From Anisus vortex (lineage: Eukaryota; Mollusca; Gastropoda; Planorbidae): a DNA stretch of 64,000 bases. A program made the position numbers and the translations under genes. The notes under the pieces are model-generated. The model was not told the origin of the DNA. It saw only the letters and a program-made list of their open reading frames with translations, and ran no database searches. Positions 28,701 to 40,767 of this stretch are shown one piece after another (position 1 is the first letter of the stretch; the number at the start of each line of letters is the position of its first letter). Where the stretch lies: the NCBI GenBank assembly GCA_949126835.1, contig OX421507.1, positions 12,025,652 through 12,089,651 on the forward strand, read 5' to 3'.

Positions 28701-29320
28701 CAATCCTCACCCAGATGGTTGTCAAAGTAGGACCCGCGCGCGTTGATCTGTTAAAACAATATAAATTTACTGATTAATACATCTAAATGGACGGCTTAAA
28801 TACAGTTGTTTTATTTCTTCTTAGTTTCCGTGTCGGCGGGACGGATTTAGTGTTAATGGGACTATCGGTCGGGAGGGAGAGGGATTAATTAGCGCGAGAT
28901 TAAGTGTCAATGGGATTAACTGTCGCGGGATCAAATGTCACCAAACCGCCCAGCCGGCCTAGGGGGCCGCGGTGGCAGAATCTTTACATAAACTCAAAAG
29001 CCTGGCTTGCCTTATCAAAAAGCTTTATCGAAAATAATATTATAATAACTATTTTTACTACATTTTGCCAAAACAGGGCGCTCATAATATAACTTACAGC
29101 CCTGCGCGCAACTAAGCAAGAATTAGGACTTTTCGTTTCCCCATTCTCTCGAATGCAGTATCCACGCTTAGCATTGCCAGGCCACGCGCAGGCAGTCCAT
29201 TCTATATATATGGATGCAAGAAGACTAGAGACAGGAGAGTGAACTTGGGTGGAGGGGGTAAGAAAAAATGGGCAAATATACGTGCCTAACTGGGCAGCTC
29301 TTCAGATTATTGCCCATGAT
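28701..29320. other. No recognised gene
   Basis: Mixed composition with a GC-rich patch at 28940-28976 (GCCGGCCTAGGGGGCCGCGG). Short frames lack motifs. Confidence 0.35.
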
Positions 29321-29329
29321 ACAAATTTA

Positions 29330-31122
29330 AAAACCTTCTACGCGCTCTGAAGCTTCAGGTCTTCTGAATTCATTAGACTCGATGAAAACTTGCTTTTTGT
29401 CACTTCTCTGGAATGACATCTTGAAAAGGTTCAACAAAGTAAGCAAATCTCTCCAGTGTGGTAACATCGACCTGGGTACGATCGTTTAACTCATAGGTTC
29501 TCAACGGGGGCGATATCGCCCCCCGGGGGGGGGGGGGCAGTGAGTAGCTTTAGGGGGGCGCTGACATTCCCGGGGGCGATTGGGGGGCGGTGAAGGGCAA
29601 GTGGGCGGTACAAACGTACCTGATATATTTTAACACCTCAGCTTTTTGAATCGATTCGTTTTTGGAGGATGAAATGTTATGTAAACGCAAGTGCTGCTAA
29701 ATATCTGCTATCCCCTAACAGTATGCCTACATATTATTATATTAATAAGAAATAGGAATCGCAGTGCCTTTCGATGAAGTAGGGGTCTGTATTTGAAAAA
29801 AAAATATACATATAAAATATAGTGTGCGGCCGGCTGGTCCTGTGGTTGGTTCACCGGACTGTCAACCCTGCTGACCAGCACTGTCGCCTTAACACCTGCT
29901 AATATTAATGATATTTTGATCTCAGTTTATCCGATATATCGTTAATGTGTTTTAGACTGTCATTAATACAACATAATATTAATAGGCTATAGATAACTTG
30001 TAGTCATACAAACTGGAAAGTTATGTAATGTTTAAAAATATACATATAAATTCTTTAGTCACATAATATTTTTATAATTTTCAAATACTTTTACAGTTTA
30101 ATAATTTCAAAGTTATAAATTGTAAAGTTTGATAATTTCAAAGTTATAAATTGTAAGCCTTTTATGTTTTACAAAAGAAAAAAAAAGAAATATTAGCTCA
30201 AATAAAACGGGCTAATTATCTCCCTTTAACAAAAAAAAAATTTCAACGTTTGATTCAATAGTGATGCCGAACAAGGTGTGTTTTGTAATATAACAAATAT
30301 TACTGATTATTAGGCCTAAGGCTTTTGCAAACAAAATTGAAACAAAAATAGACGAATTGCTAGCAACACACCAGGCAAACGATTCGCAATATGTTACAAT
30401 ATGTTTCCTTTTCAGTTTTTTTAAAGATAATTAATCACACAAAAGTCTAGTCCGCCTAAAAAAATTGCGGAAACTATAGTCCAGATGGGCGGAAAGGGGG
30501 GGGGGGGGGAAAGGGGCGCTAAAAGAAAGTTGGGGGGGGGCGGTGAGCGGAAAAAAATTGTAAAAGGGGGCGGTGAGCCGAAAAAGGTTGAGAACCTATG
30601 GTTTAACTGTATCAGTCTTAGGTAACATACCCAGAACACTTAAGGAAACCCAGTACCTTTGATTATTATGAGTCGAAAGTTATTGAAAAATCCGGTGAAA
30701 ATAGCTATGCATATGACATGCAGAAGAAAAATAAGCGTAAAGTCCAGTTCGACGAAGAAAAAGGAAACGAGATCGAACTCTCTGGCAGGGACAGACTCAG
30801 AGTTACCATTTTTAACGTCATTATAGAAAGACTAATTACAGAACTACGGAGACGTGGAACTGCGTATGAGGAGTTAAGTAAAAAGTTTGACTTTCTTACG
30901 AAACTACATCGTTTGGAATCTAAAGACATCCGTGAAGGAGCCAGAAACCTTATAACTTTTTGTCCGGGGGATTCGGATAGAACTTTGGAAAACGACTGTC
31001 TGCACCTGCAAGGTCATTTGTCATCGAATTATAAAGTTATGGAGTTATCGTCACTGAAGCTATACAAATACTTATCAGAAAAAGGCTTTTTGGACATTTA
31101 TCTTTTTATTTACCGTAACTAA
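29330..31122 (+). pseudogene. hAT transposase relic (ZMYM1-like), split by a TIR element
   Basis: Upstream piece 29380-29491 reads FLSLLWNDILKRFNKVSKSL in one frame. After the insertion, 30661-31122 reads FDYYESKVIEKSGENS, then SGRDRLRVTIFNVIIERLIT, ELRRRGTAYEELSKKFDFL and a diverged end. The pattern W..IL.R.NK.S..LQ followed by the .R...V..F...ID.L..EL..R...Y......F.FL segment is characteristic of hAT transposases related to zinc finger MYM-type protein 1. The second block is open for 134 residues from an internal methionine. N-terminal and C-terminal dimerisation parts were not found, so it is a fragment. Confidence 0.7.
29492..30600. mobile_element. Non-autonomous hAT element (family B)
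   Basis: Ends CATAGGTTCTCAAC (29492) and GTTGAGAACCTATG (ends 30600) are perfect inverted repeats. GTTTAACT stands at 29484-29491 and 30601-30608, an exact 8-bp duplication. Subterminal regions are very G-rich (GGGGGCGGTGAGC words). A diverged fragment of SINE family 2 lies at about 29828-29893. The interior 29930-30330 resembles the interior of family A elements. Confidence 0.93.
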
Positions 31123-32145
31123 CCCGGTGTGGAAAGAAAACAGCAATACTCAAATTTAGATTTACCAAATTATTTTCAATTCCCAACTAAACAACAATGT
31201 TCAGCCGTGACAATGACTAGGCCTACATGTTTTATATTGTAACACTTTGAATTAAATTAATAACAGCACTAACACAGCAGACGGCAAGTTGAAAAACAAT
31301 GACCTCAGCATGTTTAAAAACACTTTTATGGATAATAAAACTTATCACAATTTAGATCAGCATAAAAAGGCTTTAAATCAACAGGCCATAAATAAAATAG
31401 AATGTTGTATTTTTAAGAACACATAATGTGAATGAAATAGCAATTTAAAAAAATCATTATCTCTATATCATTGTCTTTAGAGTTGAAAGGTTATTAACAC
31501 CCCTCTCCTCGACCCTTACCTACCCCCGATTAGTAAAAGGTTAATCCAGTCGTGATAACAGCGTGTTCCCAGGATAGAACTCATCAAAAGTGGCATTTTG
31601 ACGAGCTGCACGACGCATGTGCGTAATTAACCTTTTCCCCTTGAGCCCAGATCACGTTATGCGTCCATCGCAAAGTTTAGCCCCATCTATTATGCTAATG
31701 ACGTATAAGTATATCTATACCTCTATACCCACCCAGCACAACACACATCGCATGTTGCCGGGGACGCCGTGCTTATTATAAAGAGTGCCCTCGTTAGCAT
31801 TTTGCCCATAATGGCTTTTTTTTTTTGCTTAGTTTATCTCTGTTTATTGTTGTGTTAACTACTCATCACAACGCGAGCTTGTGTGGGTGAAGTCGGTATA
31901 CAATCTCGTGCAGTGTCGTTGCCGGCATTTCAAGGAAGAAAGCAGATAATGCAATGTATAGGGAGTGGAATAATAGCAAGCAAATTCTAAACTTGTGCAC
32001 ATTTACATTCGAAACTATTTTTTTAAAAACGGATATGTTATCTAATTTCAGTAACTGAGACTGAATTATTTTTTTTCAAGTTAAAATACATTTGACAGTT
32101 TAAAAAATTCATTTTCTGAACTAACATTGTACCCCGCTTCAAGAA
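31123..32145. other. No recognised gene
   Basis: AT-rich. A T-run is at 31817-31827 and a moderately GC-rich stretch at 31860-31930. No repeat family or coding signal was identified. Confidence 0.35.
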
Positions 32146-32149
32146 TTAC

Positions 32150-34335
32150 GTTTTAAAAGAATAACACTACACAGACACAGTCGATTGCAGGCCCTCAAGA
32201 AAACATTATGGCAACAATCAAACGGCCCAAAGTGACATAGTTCGGTCATGTGTACAATAGCCTGTCAAAAACAATCCTCCAGGGCAGCGGTCGGCAACCT
32301 GAGGCACGCGTGCCAAACTTGCCACGCAGATAGATTTTCAAGGGCACGCGAGGGACCTCAAGCGGTGTTTTTTTTATTGATGAACAAAAACAACAACATT
32401 TTCCGGTTTTGAATGAGAAAAACTGACTGTTTAAGCCGATGTTTCTGAGTGACATAGCGACACATTTAAGTGATTTGAACTTGCATTTACAAGGACCACT
32501 GGAATAAATTTGCATTGAAACTGGACATATACCTTGCTGTGAAATCAATTTCAAAACATTTACCTATAGGCCTATAGGCCTATTAGGTCAAGTATTAAGA
32601 TAGATAGTTGGGCTTTTTAAGAAGTACATCGAAGCTCTCAAAGCGGAGTTTTCTAACAATTTTTTCATATCACATCAAGCCTAATTGGTTTAGTCTTACT
32701 ACAACCTTCTTGGATGTAGATTTTTGTGTTTTAAGTGTTGGGATATCTGCGATTTTATTATGGAGCAAGTTGAATTTTAAACATTTTAAAAATGGGCATC
32801 CAAATGTGCCCATTTGTGGAAAAGATCTGGAAGGAAACTGATAAGGAAAAGCATCTGCTATTCTCAACTGCTATGATTTCGCTCTTCTACTTTCAGCTTT
32901 TGGTTCAACTCACACTTGTGAACAGATTTTATCGCACATGAAAGCTGTTTTAAGCAAACAAAGAGGTCACCTACACTTGACCACTCAGAAGTGACTAAAT
33001 ATGTATCTGACATTATACAATTAGCAAAGAGCATTCAAGACACTTAAATCAAGGCTCATTAATTAATTAATACAGACTGATTACATTTAAAAGAGTTTTT
33101 ATGCTCATCTTATTTAAAAGCATAAATATAAGTAGCCTAATACTAAAACAAATTTTATTTGTATTATTAATTTAATAAAAATAAGAGGCCTATTTAATAG
33201 CAATATATTAAATCCTTTCTGAAATTATTAACGTTGAAAAGATAAACTCCTTACAAGGAAAAACAATTAATGCACGGAAATGTTTATATAGGCTACAACT
33301 GCTTAACTAATTCTCTAATAATTAAACCTTGTAATGAATACCATAATGTTGGATTTACATAAAGGAATAATAATTTTTCAGTAATATTTGTTATATTACA
33401 AAACATAACTTGTTTGGAATCACTATTGAATCAAATGTGAAAAAGGGTTTTTAATTAAAGGGAGACGATTAACCCGTTTTATTTGCGCTAATATTTCTAA
33501 TATGTTTCTTTTAGAAAAGAATAAATAATACAATTTATAAATTACAAATGGTCAAACTGTAAAAAGTATTTGAAAATTATAAAACTATTATGTGACTAAA
33601 GTATTTATATGTATATTTTTTAACATTACATTTACTACCTAGTTTGTATAATTACTACGTAACAATTCCGCTCATTTATGGTTATCAGCTTCGGTTTAAT
33701 TTGCCAAAATAACACAATTAAGGACATCTCAGTTAAACTGGGATAAAAATATAATTATTATTAACAGGTGTAAGGTCCTCATCTTGACAACTAAATGATA
33801 ATGTTTAGACTATAATTAAGATAAATGTGAAAGTTTATTAATAAAATATTGTGATTGATATATAAACAAATAAAAAAGATGATAATCACAAACACATTAA
33901 TTTTGTATTAAATATAAAACTCTTTAACGATTTTCTACAAATATCTCCTTTGCTTTTGGCCTTGGTCTTGTTACGGAGTTGAATTAATTGCCCTATAAAA
34001 AAATATTTTTTTTTAAGTTTAAAAGTATAATGGAGCAGGTTGACTTTTAGGCTGTTGGCACGCGGAATGATTTAGAAATCCTAGTTTGGCACACTGTTAG
34101 CAAAAGGTTGCCAACCTTTGCTCCAGGGCACGGTGGAAGGTGGGCGTAGGAGAGGCCGTCAGCGGATATGCTGGTTAGACAATGCACGGTATTGGACAGG
34201 GTTGCAGTTGACTCAACTATTGACGACCGCTCAGGATAGGCAAAAGTGGAGAAAGTTGTCTGCCGAGGTGTCCATTCGCTCCCCCCAATGATCACAACGG
34301 TCATGGGAATGATGATGATGATGATGATGACACAG
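32150..34335 (+). pseudogene. RTE-like LINE 3' end, split by hAT family A
   Basis: The left part (about 32170-32284) reads with frame breaks RLQALKK, PKV, FGHV and LSKTILQG. The right part (34129-34290) reads TVEGGRRRGRQRICWLDNAR, then YWTGLQLTQLLTTAQDRQKW. Together these are the ORF2 C-terminus of RTE-type LINEs. A (GAT)n tail follows at 34309-34330. The hAT element 32285-34120 interrupts it exactly with an 8-bp duplication. The right part is repeated at 43753-43975. Confidence 0.78.
32285..34120 (+). mobile_element. hAT element (family A), 1836 bp, with transposase relic
   Basis: Starts CAGCGGTCGGCAACCT and ends AGGTTGCCAACCTTTG. CTCCAGGG at 32277-32284 and 34121-34128 is an exact 8-bp duplication. 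About 32606-33055 is a degraded transposase C-terminus: one frame reads SAFGSTHTCEQILSHMKAVL then SKQRG, typical of GTF2IRD2/ZBED-type hAT dimerisation regions, and it is interrupted by stops. The left edge of the 9.6-kb tandem duplication falls inside this element at 32392. Confidence 0.92.
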
Positions 34336-34969
34336 TCGACGACTAGTCAAAACAACGACGCAAATTTTCTATTGAAACCCCAATTTATTAACAATTTAGA
34401 ATATTTTAGAACATTAAAAAAATGGCCATAGTTACATATATTTAAATAAATACATTGATAATTTAATAGAATGGAGTTTTGTTTATAGAAAGTAATGTGA
34501 ATGTTTGCCTTTATAGACATTAACTTCTTAAGAAAGTTAATATTTAAAAAAAAACGTTCTCGGTTTTGGAAAAAGTGGGTCTTCTGAAAAATAAATGGTA
34601 GGATTGGTGGTGCCACTCCCTTATGGCTGCTCATAATAATATGATCTTTTGTCTATTTCGAATTTCGACATGTCTGTCCATACATTGAGCACAATCAAAA
34701 CATCGAGGTTTCACGTAAAGTATCGTAAAGTATCTAATACACTAGATAATCAAGGACCACTGGTATCAATTTGCATTGAAACTGTATTAAAAATAATAAT
34801 TAATAAATAATGTATTAAATTATCAATATAGTCAAACGTAAAATTTGATTAATTCAATATTTCTATGAAATTAATAAATGTTGTGGTTTATTCATGAAAT
34901 AAAAATTAGTATATTTAAAGAATCCGTAAAATTTTTAGTTGTCAACGAAATAGGGTGTTGTTTACTTAC

Positions 34970-35182
34970 CTCTCTGTCTCTCTCTCTCTCTCTCTCTGTC
35001 TCTTTCTCTCTCTCTCTCTCTCTCTGTGTCTCTCTCTCTCTCTCTGTCTCTCTCTCTGTCTCTCTCTGTCTCGATCTGTCTTTCTCTGTCTATCTCTGGA
35101 TGTATATCTTTATCTCTATTTTCGCTCTGTCTCTCTCTCTTCTCTCTCTCTCTCTTTCTGTCTCTCAAAGTCTTTCTCTCTG
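34970..35182. repeat. (CT)n/(TCTG)n microsatellite
   Basis: Pyrimidine-only tract of CTCTCT with TCTGTCTC variants. The serine-leucine frames over it are artefacts. The second copy at 44614-44775 is shorter. Confidence 0.95.
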
Positions 35183-35201
35183 ATTAACTCTATATCAGGA
35201 G

Positions 35202-35300
35202 TCAGCAACCTACGACACGCGTTCTATGCTTGGCACGCAAAGCGATTTTCAGTAACACGCGGAAGATCCCCAAAATGACAAATCTCCGCTTTTTGTATCC
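35202..35300. mobile_element. Family A MITE fragment (one end)
   Basis: GTCAGCAACCTACGACACGCG and TGGCACGCAAAGCGATTTTCAG match the left end of the complete MITEs at 40578 and 63574. The other end is missing, so the copy is truncated. Repeated at about 44801-44900. Confidence 0.7.
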
Positions 35301-35639
35301 CTCCCAACAACTCTTTTTTTACGCTTGTTATTATTTCCCTCTCCAGCATTATTTGTGATTTATCTCTCAACACTTTTAAAATCCTTGGGATCAATTTGGT
35401 CCGACGGGATTACTGGAAATTGACTCCAGGTTTTGGTTGTTCCATGTGGAAGCCAGCAAAATATTCCGAGTCAACCCACTTTCCCATAATCCCATCGAGC
35501 TTAAACTTAGAAGCCGGCTGATGATATTCCAGCGGGTCAGCTTATACTGGTCTGTCAACTTGAAGACTCTCGGTTCTAACCATGCCGCCCGTCGAATCCC
35601 CGCCACTCCGCAAGAGTTTTTTTAATTGATGAATGTTGT

Positions 35640-36060
35640 CGAATAATCTAGTAGAAATTCTGACAAGGGCCAACGTGTGTGGCAACATCTGAAACGGCCC
35701 AAACGAGCCAACCCGTGGTAGAAACCGTAGAAGGGAATCTTTTACGATAGCCCAGTTCCGTACTGGGTATTGTCCGATAGGGGCCTACTTTAGCAGGCTA
35801 AGGCCTCAAGAGGATTCGCGGTGTAGAAACTGCAGGGAGGCGGAAGAGACGGTCGATCACCAGCCTGCAGAGTGCCCCGCCTTGCAGAAGTCTTAGAGTG
35901 GATGGGGACGGCTAACCATTTGCGCCGACCCTATATGGACGTGTGTCACAGTTGCGTGATACAGCGAAGTTCGTTCTCCGAGCCCTAAGAACGTAATCTC
36001 AGCTCGCATTCTCGTTAAGAAGTGGAGTTCAAGTCTAGTCTGACTAGAAGGAAAATCTGT
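35640..36060 (+). pseudogene. LINE ORF2 C-terminal zinc-cluster fragment
   Basis: The + strand reads RTGYCPIGAYFSRLRPQEDS, then RCRNCREAEETVDHQPAECP and ALQ. This is the C-x2-C...H...C cluster with the preceding TG.C....Y region that ends ORF2 of Jockey/CR1-like LINEs. In-frame stops occur before and after. The upstream 62-residue frame (35437-35625) may be further eroded LINE but has no clear motif. Repeated at 45239-45660. Confidence 0.7.
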
Positions 36061-36234
36061 AAACTTTGAAGACATAGACTCATTGCTGGTGACCGTACGT
36101 TTAATCCATTTTTTTAGTCCCACACCCAACACAAAATAGTTTCTCCTGTTTATCAATGGAAAAATCAAGGTAAAATTTGTGGGCTATATTAAAAGTTTAA
36201 ACCGAAAAAACAATGATTCAAATAAAGGAAAAGT

Positions 36235-36475
36235 AGTAAAATAGCCCGTCTGACCAATTTGATCCATAGGGCCGGTGAAGCCGCGTTCACCAGTTCCTAT
36301 GGCCACGGCATAATAAGTGATTGTGTGGCCAGCACTATGCACAGCCGCCTTTACTTTACCCCAATTAAGGTCAGGTAGGCTACCCATCAGAGCTGGGTAG
36401 ACTCAGAGACACCCTCCAGACCCGGTAGAAAATCCTAGCCTGCACCAGGATTCAAACCCAGGACCTATTGGTCCC
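36235..36475 (-). mobile_element. SINE family 1, near-complete copy
   Basis: The minus strand reads a tRNA-like B box GGTCCTGGGTTTGAATCC, then GCAGGCTAGG, CCCAGCTCTGATGGGTAGCC, AAAGTAAAGGCGGCTGTGC and CCCTATGGATCAAATTGGTC. Related copies lie at 15538-15645 and 62405-62595. The family is about 240 bp. Repeated at 45834-46075. Confidence 0.8.
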
Positions 36476-36553
36476 ATAGAAAGGAACTATACGAAATAAT
36501 TTGTGTTTAGGGTTTTCTCATATACTCTCTGTAATGTTTTAATAACATCCTAC

Positions 36554-36611
36554 CTCTCTCTCTCACACACACACACACTCTCTCTCTCTCTCTTTCTCTC
36601 TCTCACACACA

Positions 36612-36646
<35 letters not shown>

Positions 36647-36651
36647 ACACA

Positions 36652-36698
<47 letters not shown>

Positions 36699-36703
36699 AC
36701 ACA

Positions 36704-36750
<47 letters not shown>

Positions 36751-36755
36751 ACACA

Positions 36756-36802
<47 letters not shown>

Positions 36803-36807
36803 ACACA

Positions 36808-36852
<45 letters not shown>

Positions 36853-36859
36853 ACACACA

Positions 36860-36894
<35 letters not shown>

Positions 36895-36930
36895 ACACAC
36901 ACTCTCTCTCTCTCTCTCTCTCTCTTTCCC
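36554..36930. repeat. Higher-order CT/CA array
   Basis: About seven repeats of a block made of CACACACA, a long CT run, TTTCTCTCTC. Block length varies by CT count (about 40-64 bp). The second copy is at 46153-46512. Confidence 0.93.
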
Positions 36931-37268
36931 AATTTTTGTTTTCCAACCCTTTTCTATAGAATGAATAATATGCCACATTATTAAAGAAGTAAACAGCTAT
37001 TTTGAGCCCCTCTATTCATAAAGCGACGACCCAATGCAGTTGGTTTTTTGTAGTGTTTTGTGGGCGTGAGTGGGTGTTATAAAAGGTGTTTTTCAAAGCA
37101 CTGCATGTTTTCTTTTAAAAGTTATGCTTTCTGCAGACAGTCATAGCCTAATGCCTTACTTAAGATTCTGTCAACTGCGTCGTAATTTCAAATTTCAGAA
37201 TACCTTTTGCCAGCTCTGACAATATTTTTCCTGATATCTTATGCAAGCAACAATATCTAGATCTAGAT

Positions 37269-38460
37269 CATAGGTTCTCAACCTTTTTTTGCTCATCGCC
37301 CCCTTTTACAAATTTGTTCCGCTCACCGCCCCCCCCCCCAACTTTCTTTTAACCCCCCTTCCCCCTTCCGCCCATCTGGACTATAGTTTCCGCAATTTTT
37401 TTAGCCGACTAGACTTTTTGTGTGATTAATTATCTTTAAAAAAATTGAATAGGAAACATTGTAAGAATTAATAAATAAAACAATTGCCTTAACAAAAGGT
37501 TGAAATAAATCAATATTAATGCGAATCGTTTGCCTATTTTCGTTTCAATTTTGATTGCAAAAGCCTTAGGTCTAATAATCTTTACTATTTGTTATATTAC
37601 AAAACAGAACTTGTTCGGCATCATTATTGAATCAAATGTGGAAACATTTTTTAGTTAATAGGAGATAATTAGCCCGTTTTATTTGAGCTAATATTTCTTT
37701 TTTTTTTCTTTTATAAAAAATAAATGGCTTACAATTTATAACTTTAAAATGATCGAACTGTAAAACGTATTTGAAAATTATATAAATATTATATGACTAA
37801 AGAATTCATGTTTATTTTCAAGCATTACAATAACTACCCAGTTTGTATGCTTTCTACTTACCTATACCGCTTAACAATATTGTCGTTATAGTTAAACAGT
37901 CATTGGTCGTTTAAAACACATTAAGGACATTTCGGTAAAAGTGAGATCAAAATATCATTAATATTAGCATATGTTAGGCGACAGTGATCAGTCAGCCGGG
38001 ATCAGCGGTTAGTTCACCGGACTGTCAACCAAAAACCAACTGACACGTCGCGGGTTCTATCCCGGCCACCGGCGGATCCCTGTCGCCCTGCATGAGTTTT
38101 GGGCCTGTAAACATATTTGCGCCAGCAGGCAGCGGTGTGTTTACAGAGCGCACTGAGCATGCTAAAATAGCATGGATAGAAGCGCTATATAAATAACCAA
38201 TTTTTGACAATCCTGTGAACCAACTACAGGACCAGCCGGTCGCACACTAAATTCACCTAAATTGACCCCTAACTTCATCGAAAAGTCACTGCGATTCCTA
38301 TTTCTTTTTAATATATAATAATATGCAGGTGTTAAAATATATCAGGTACGTTTGTACCGCCCACTTGCCCTTCACCGCCCCCCAATCGCCCTCGGGAATG
38401 TCAGCGCCCCCCTAAAGCTTCTCACCGCCCCCCGGGGGGGGGGGGCGTTGAGAACCTATG
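37269..38460. mobile_element. Non-autonomous hAT element (family B), duplicated locus copy 1
   Basis: CATAGGTTCTCAACC at 37269 and GTTGAGAACCTATG ending 38460 are inverted repeats. ATCTAGAT stands at 37261-37268 and 38461-38468, an exact 8-bp duplication. Subterminal regions are C-rich on this strand, the reverse of 29492-30600, so the orientation is opposite. A near-complete SINE family 2 lies inside at about 37993-38205. Confidence 0.94.
37993..38205 (+). mobile_element. tRNA-derived SINE (family 2) inside hAT family B
   Basis: A-box-like AGCGGTTAGTTCACCGG and B-box-like CGCGGGTTCTATCCCGG, then TTTTGGGCCTGTAAACATAT, GCCAGCAGGCAGC, and end AGAAGCGCTATATAAATAACC. The same SINE is inserted in the integrase region of the LTR element at 57895-58110. 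Confidence 0.85.
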
Positions 38461-39826
38461 ATCTAGATCTAATGTTTCAGATGCAGTTGTTGTTTTTTTA
38501 TAATTCTGACTTTGTTATCCTGTTTATTTACCCCCCCCCCTACTCCTTAACCTTGACACACACCTTCTTCCCCCGCCACCCACACGCGGCCTGCTTTGAA
38601 ATACGAGGAAAAGTAAATGGCAAATTTAAATTATTTTCTCTCTTCCTCCCTCTTTGTTTTCATTGACAATCAGCACCAGACAAGATCAGCTGGGCCAGCT
38701 GCGAAGATTACTCGTGTGTTTATGTGTGTGCGTGTGTGTGTGTCGGTCTGTTGTTTATGTACTTAGTTTCAGGTGTGAGGGAGGCACTCTTTTTTTCTTA
38801 CCTTGTTTCCCCCCTCATTTACATGCATGTCTTCTTTCCTTCCTTATTAAACGTCTCAGCCGAGGAGTGCGCAGATTACCTTGAGGCTGTCCCAAGAAAT
38901 TGTGTTCTCGTGCGGATCACTTAAAGTTGTAGGTATAACACGAGGACGGAGACGAGGTTAGAGCTAAAGTTTTTTTTATACACTTTGTTTTTCATAATGT
39001 ATGTCTATAACCGATATCGGCCCAACGTTCTGCCAATATTTAAATCATCGCCGATTGTGGGCTCAATATTGGGCCAAGCCGCCAATGTAAAAAAATAATG
39101 CGTGATCTGTGTGTGTGTGTCATTTTAGTTCCTTTTCTTTTCTTGTCTTTTTATTTTGCTATGAGTCATTTAATTTTTTGTATCTGGTTTGCATAAGTAT
39201 AATCGATTTTGGTTATGCTTCTTTTAAATGTCGTTTATATAGACGCCCTTTATTGTTAATTGTAGGCTACAGATTTTAGCACATTTTATTTAAATATTCA
39301 ACGTTCATTCGTCTGGTTAAATTGTTTCGTTTCTTAACGTCAAGTTTTCTTGTTCTTCTAAATGTTTTTAAAATTTAAAATCCAGTCAAGTTTCTTGATT
39401 ATTAGCCTAGTCTCAGTCCTCGAGCCTTTATGGTCTCCTATTGCCAATGCAGTCGTCGAATTTTATTCTACTATTACCACAACTGTTGTATAGATTTCCT
39501 ACTCGGGTGGCTTGATGACCGTTGAACAATTAATTGTAAAAATAATTCAAAATCAAACTGATTTATTCCATTCTTTAAATAATCGTAAGTTCATAAATGA
39601 TAAGCTTATCAATAAGACGACATAATATTTGGTGTTCTATATTATACTATACAAAATATATTTATCATGTAATGCATAACAGATTTACATATAATGGCCC
39701 TTTTCTAACTTGTTCTTAGACTATATAGGTCTAGTATATAGAATCTTTTACTAGTTTATGACTTTTGATCAAATTTGATCCTAGCCAGAGTAAAACATCG
39801 AACAGAAGTCCATTAAAAGGGTTTGT
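38461..39826. other. No recognised gene
   Basis: A C-run is at 38530-38540 and a GT microsatellite at 38724-38744. At 39010-39090 are GATATCGGCCCAACG and CAATATTGGGCC words that read as imperfect inverted copies. A short frame ending EECADYLEAVPRNCVLVRIT (to 38924) follows a CTCAG but has no identifiable partner exon. Confidence 0.4.
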
Positions 39827-40033
<207 letters not shown>

Positions 40034-40577
40034 AAAATATAGATACATAGACAATGAGGTAGATAAAAAGACAGATATAAAAGATAGAAAGATCGATAGA
40101 CAGATAAATGGAAACATCTTGATAATGCGTCAGAAAATTGTCTGTAAACGACACTAAATTGTTATGTTAACTAAGATTTACTTGGAGAGAGAGAGAGACA
40201 GAGAGAGACAGAGAAAGAGAGAGAGACAGAGAGAGAAACAGAGTGACAGAGTAAGAGAGAGAATGAGACAGAAAGACGGACACAAGGAAAGACTACAAAT
40301 AAAGCGTTCCCGTTTGTTTGAGACGAACAAAGTCTACTGACCTTTCTCTAAGGGTTTCATGTGTTACCGTCAAGTGGGGCACAAACTACATGACAGTTTA
40401 CTTAAAAGGGAAGGTGTGGAGGGGGGGGGGGGGAATCAGTATGTATGTTTCAATCCATGTCATTTGTCATGCAGGACAAAAAAAAAACAATGTCGTTGGT
40501 AGCGAGGTGGGGTAAAAAAAAGGAAAAACATAACAGTCCTATTGCTAGTAAATAGAAAAGCATTGTGTTGTGTAGCA

Positions 40578-40759
40578 CAGGGGTCGGCAACCTACCTGGC
40601 ACGCATAGCGATTTTCAATGGCACGCCCAAGACCCATAAAAAGCCAATGCAAGTCTTTTCTACAAGAAAAGAACAAGGTGACTTTTAGGTCTGTTGGCAC
40701 GCTGAATGGATTGAAAACCCTTTTTTGGCACACTATTACAAAAAGGCTGCCGACCCCCG
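40578..40759. mobile_element. Family A MITE, 182 bp
   Basis: CAGGGGTCGGCAACCT at the left, CTGCCGACCCCCG at the right. GTGTAGCA stands at 40570-40577 and 40760-40767, an exact 8-bp duplication. The body holds GGCACGC and GCACGCTGAATG words shared with the 1.8-kb family A hAT, so it is a deletion derivative. Confidence 0.93.
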
Positions 40760-40767
40760 GTGTAGCA

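Noticed and set aside
34878..36978. Serine-leucine and arginine-glutamate frames (and unit 2 equivalents)
   Set aside because: Translation of CT/GA microsatellites.
38640..38930. Possible terminal exon ending EECADYLEAVPRNCVLVRIT
   Set aside because: A CTCAG precedes it, but there is no partner exon, no recognised family and no polyadenylation signal; it also lies in repeat-rich duplicated DNA.
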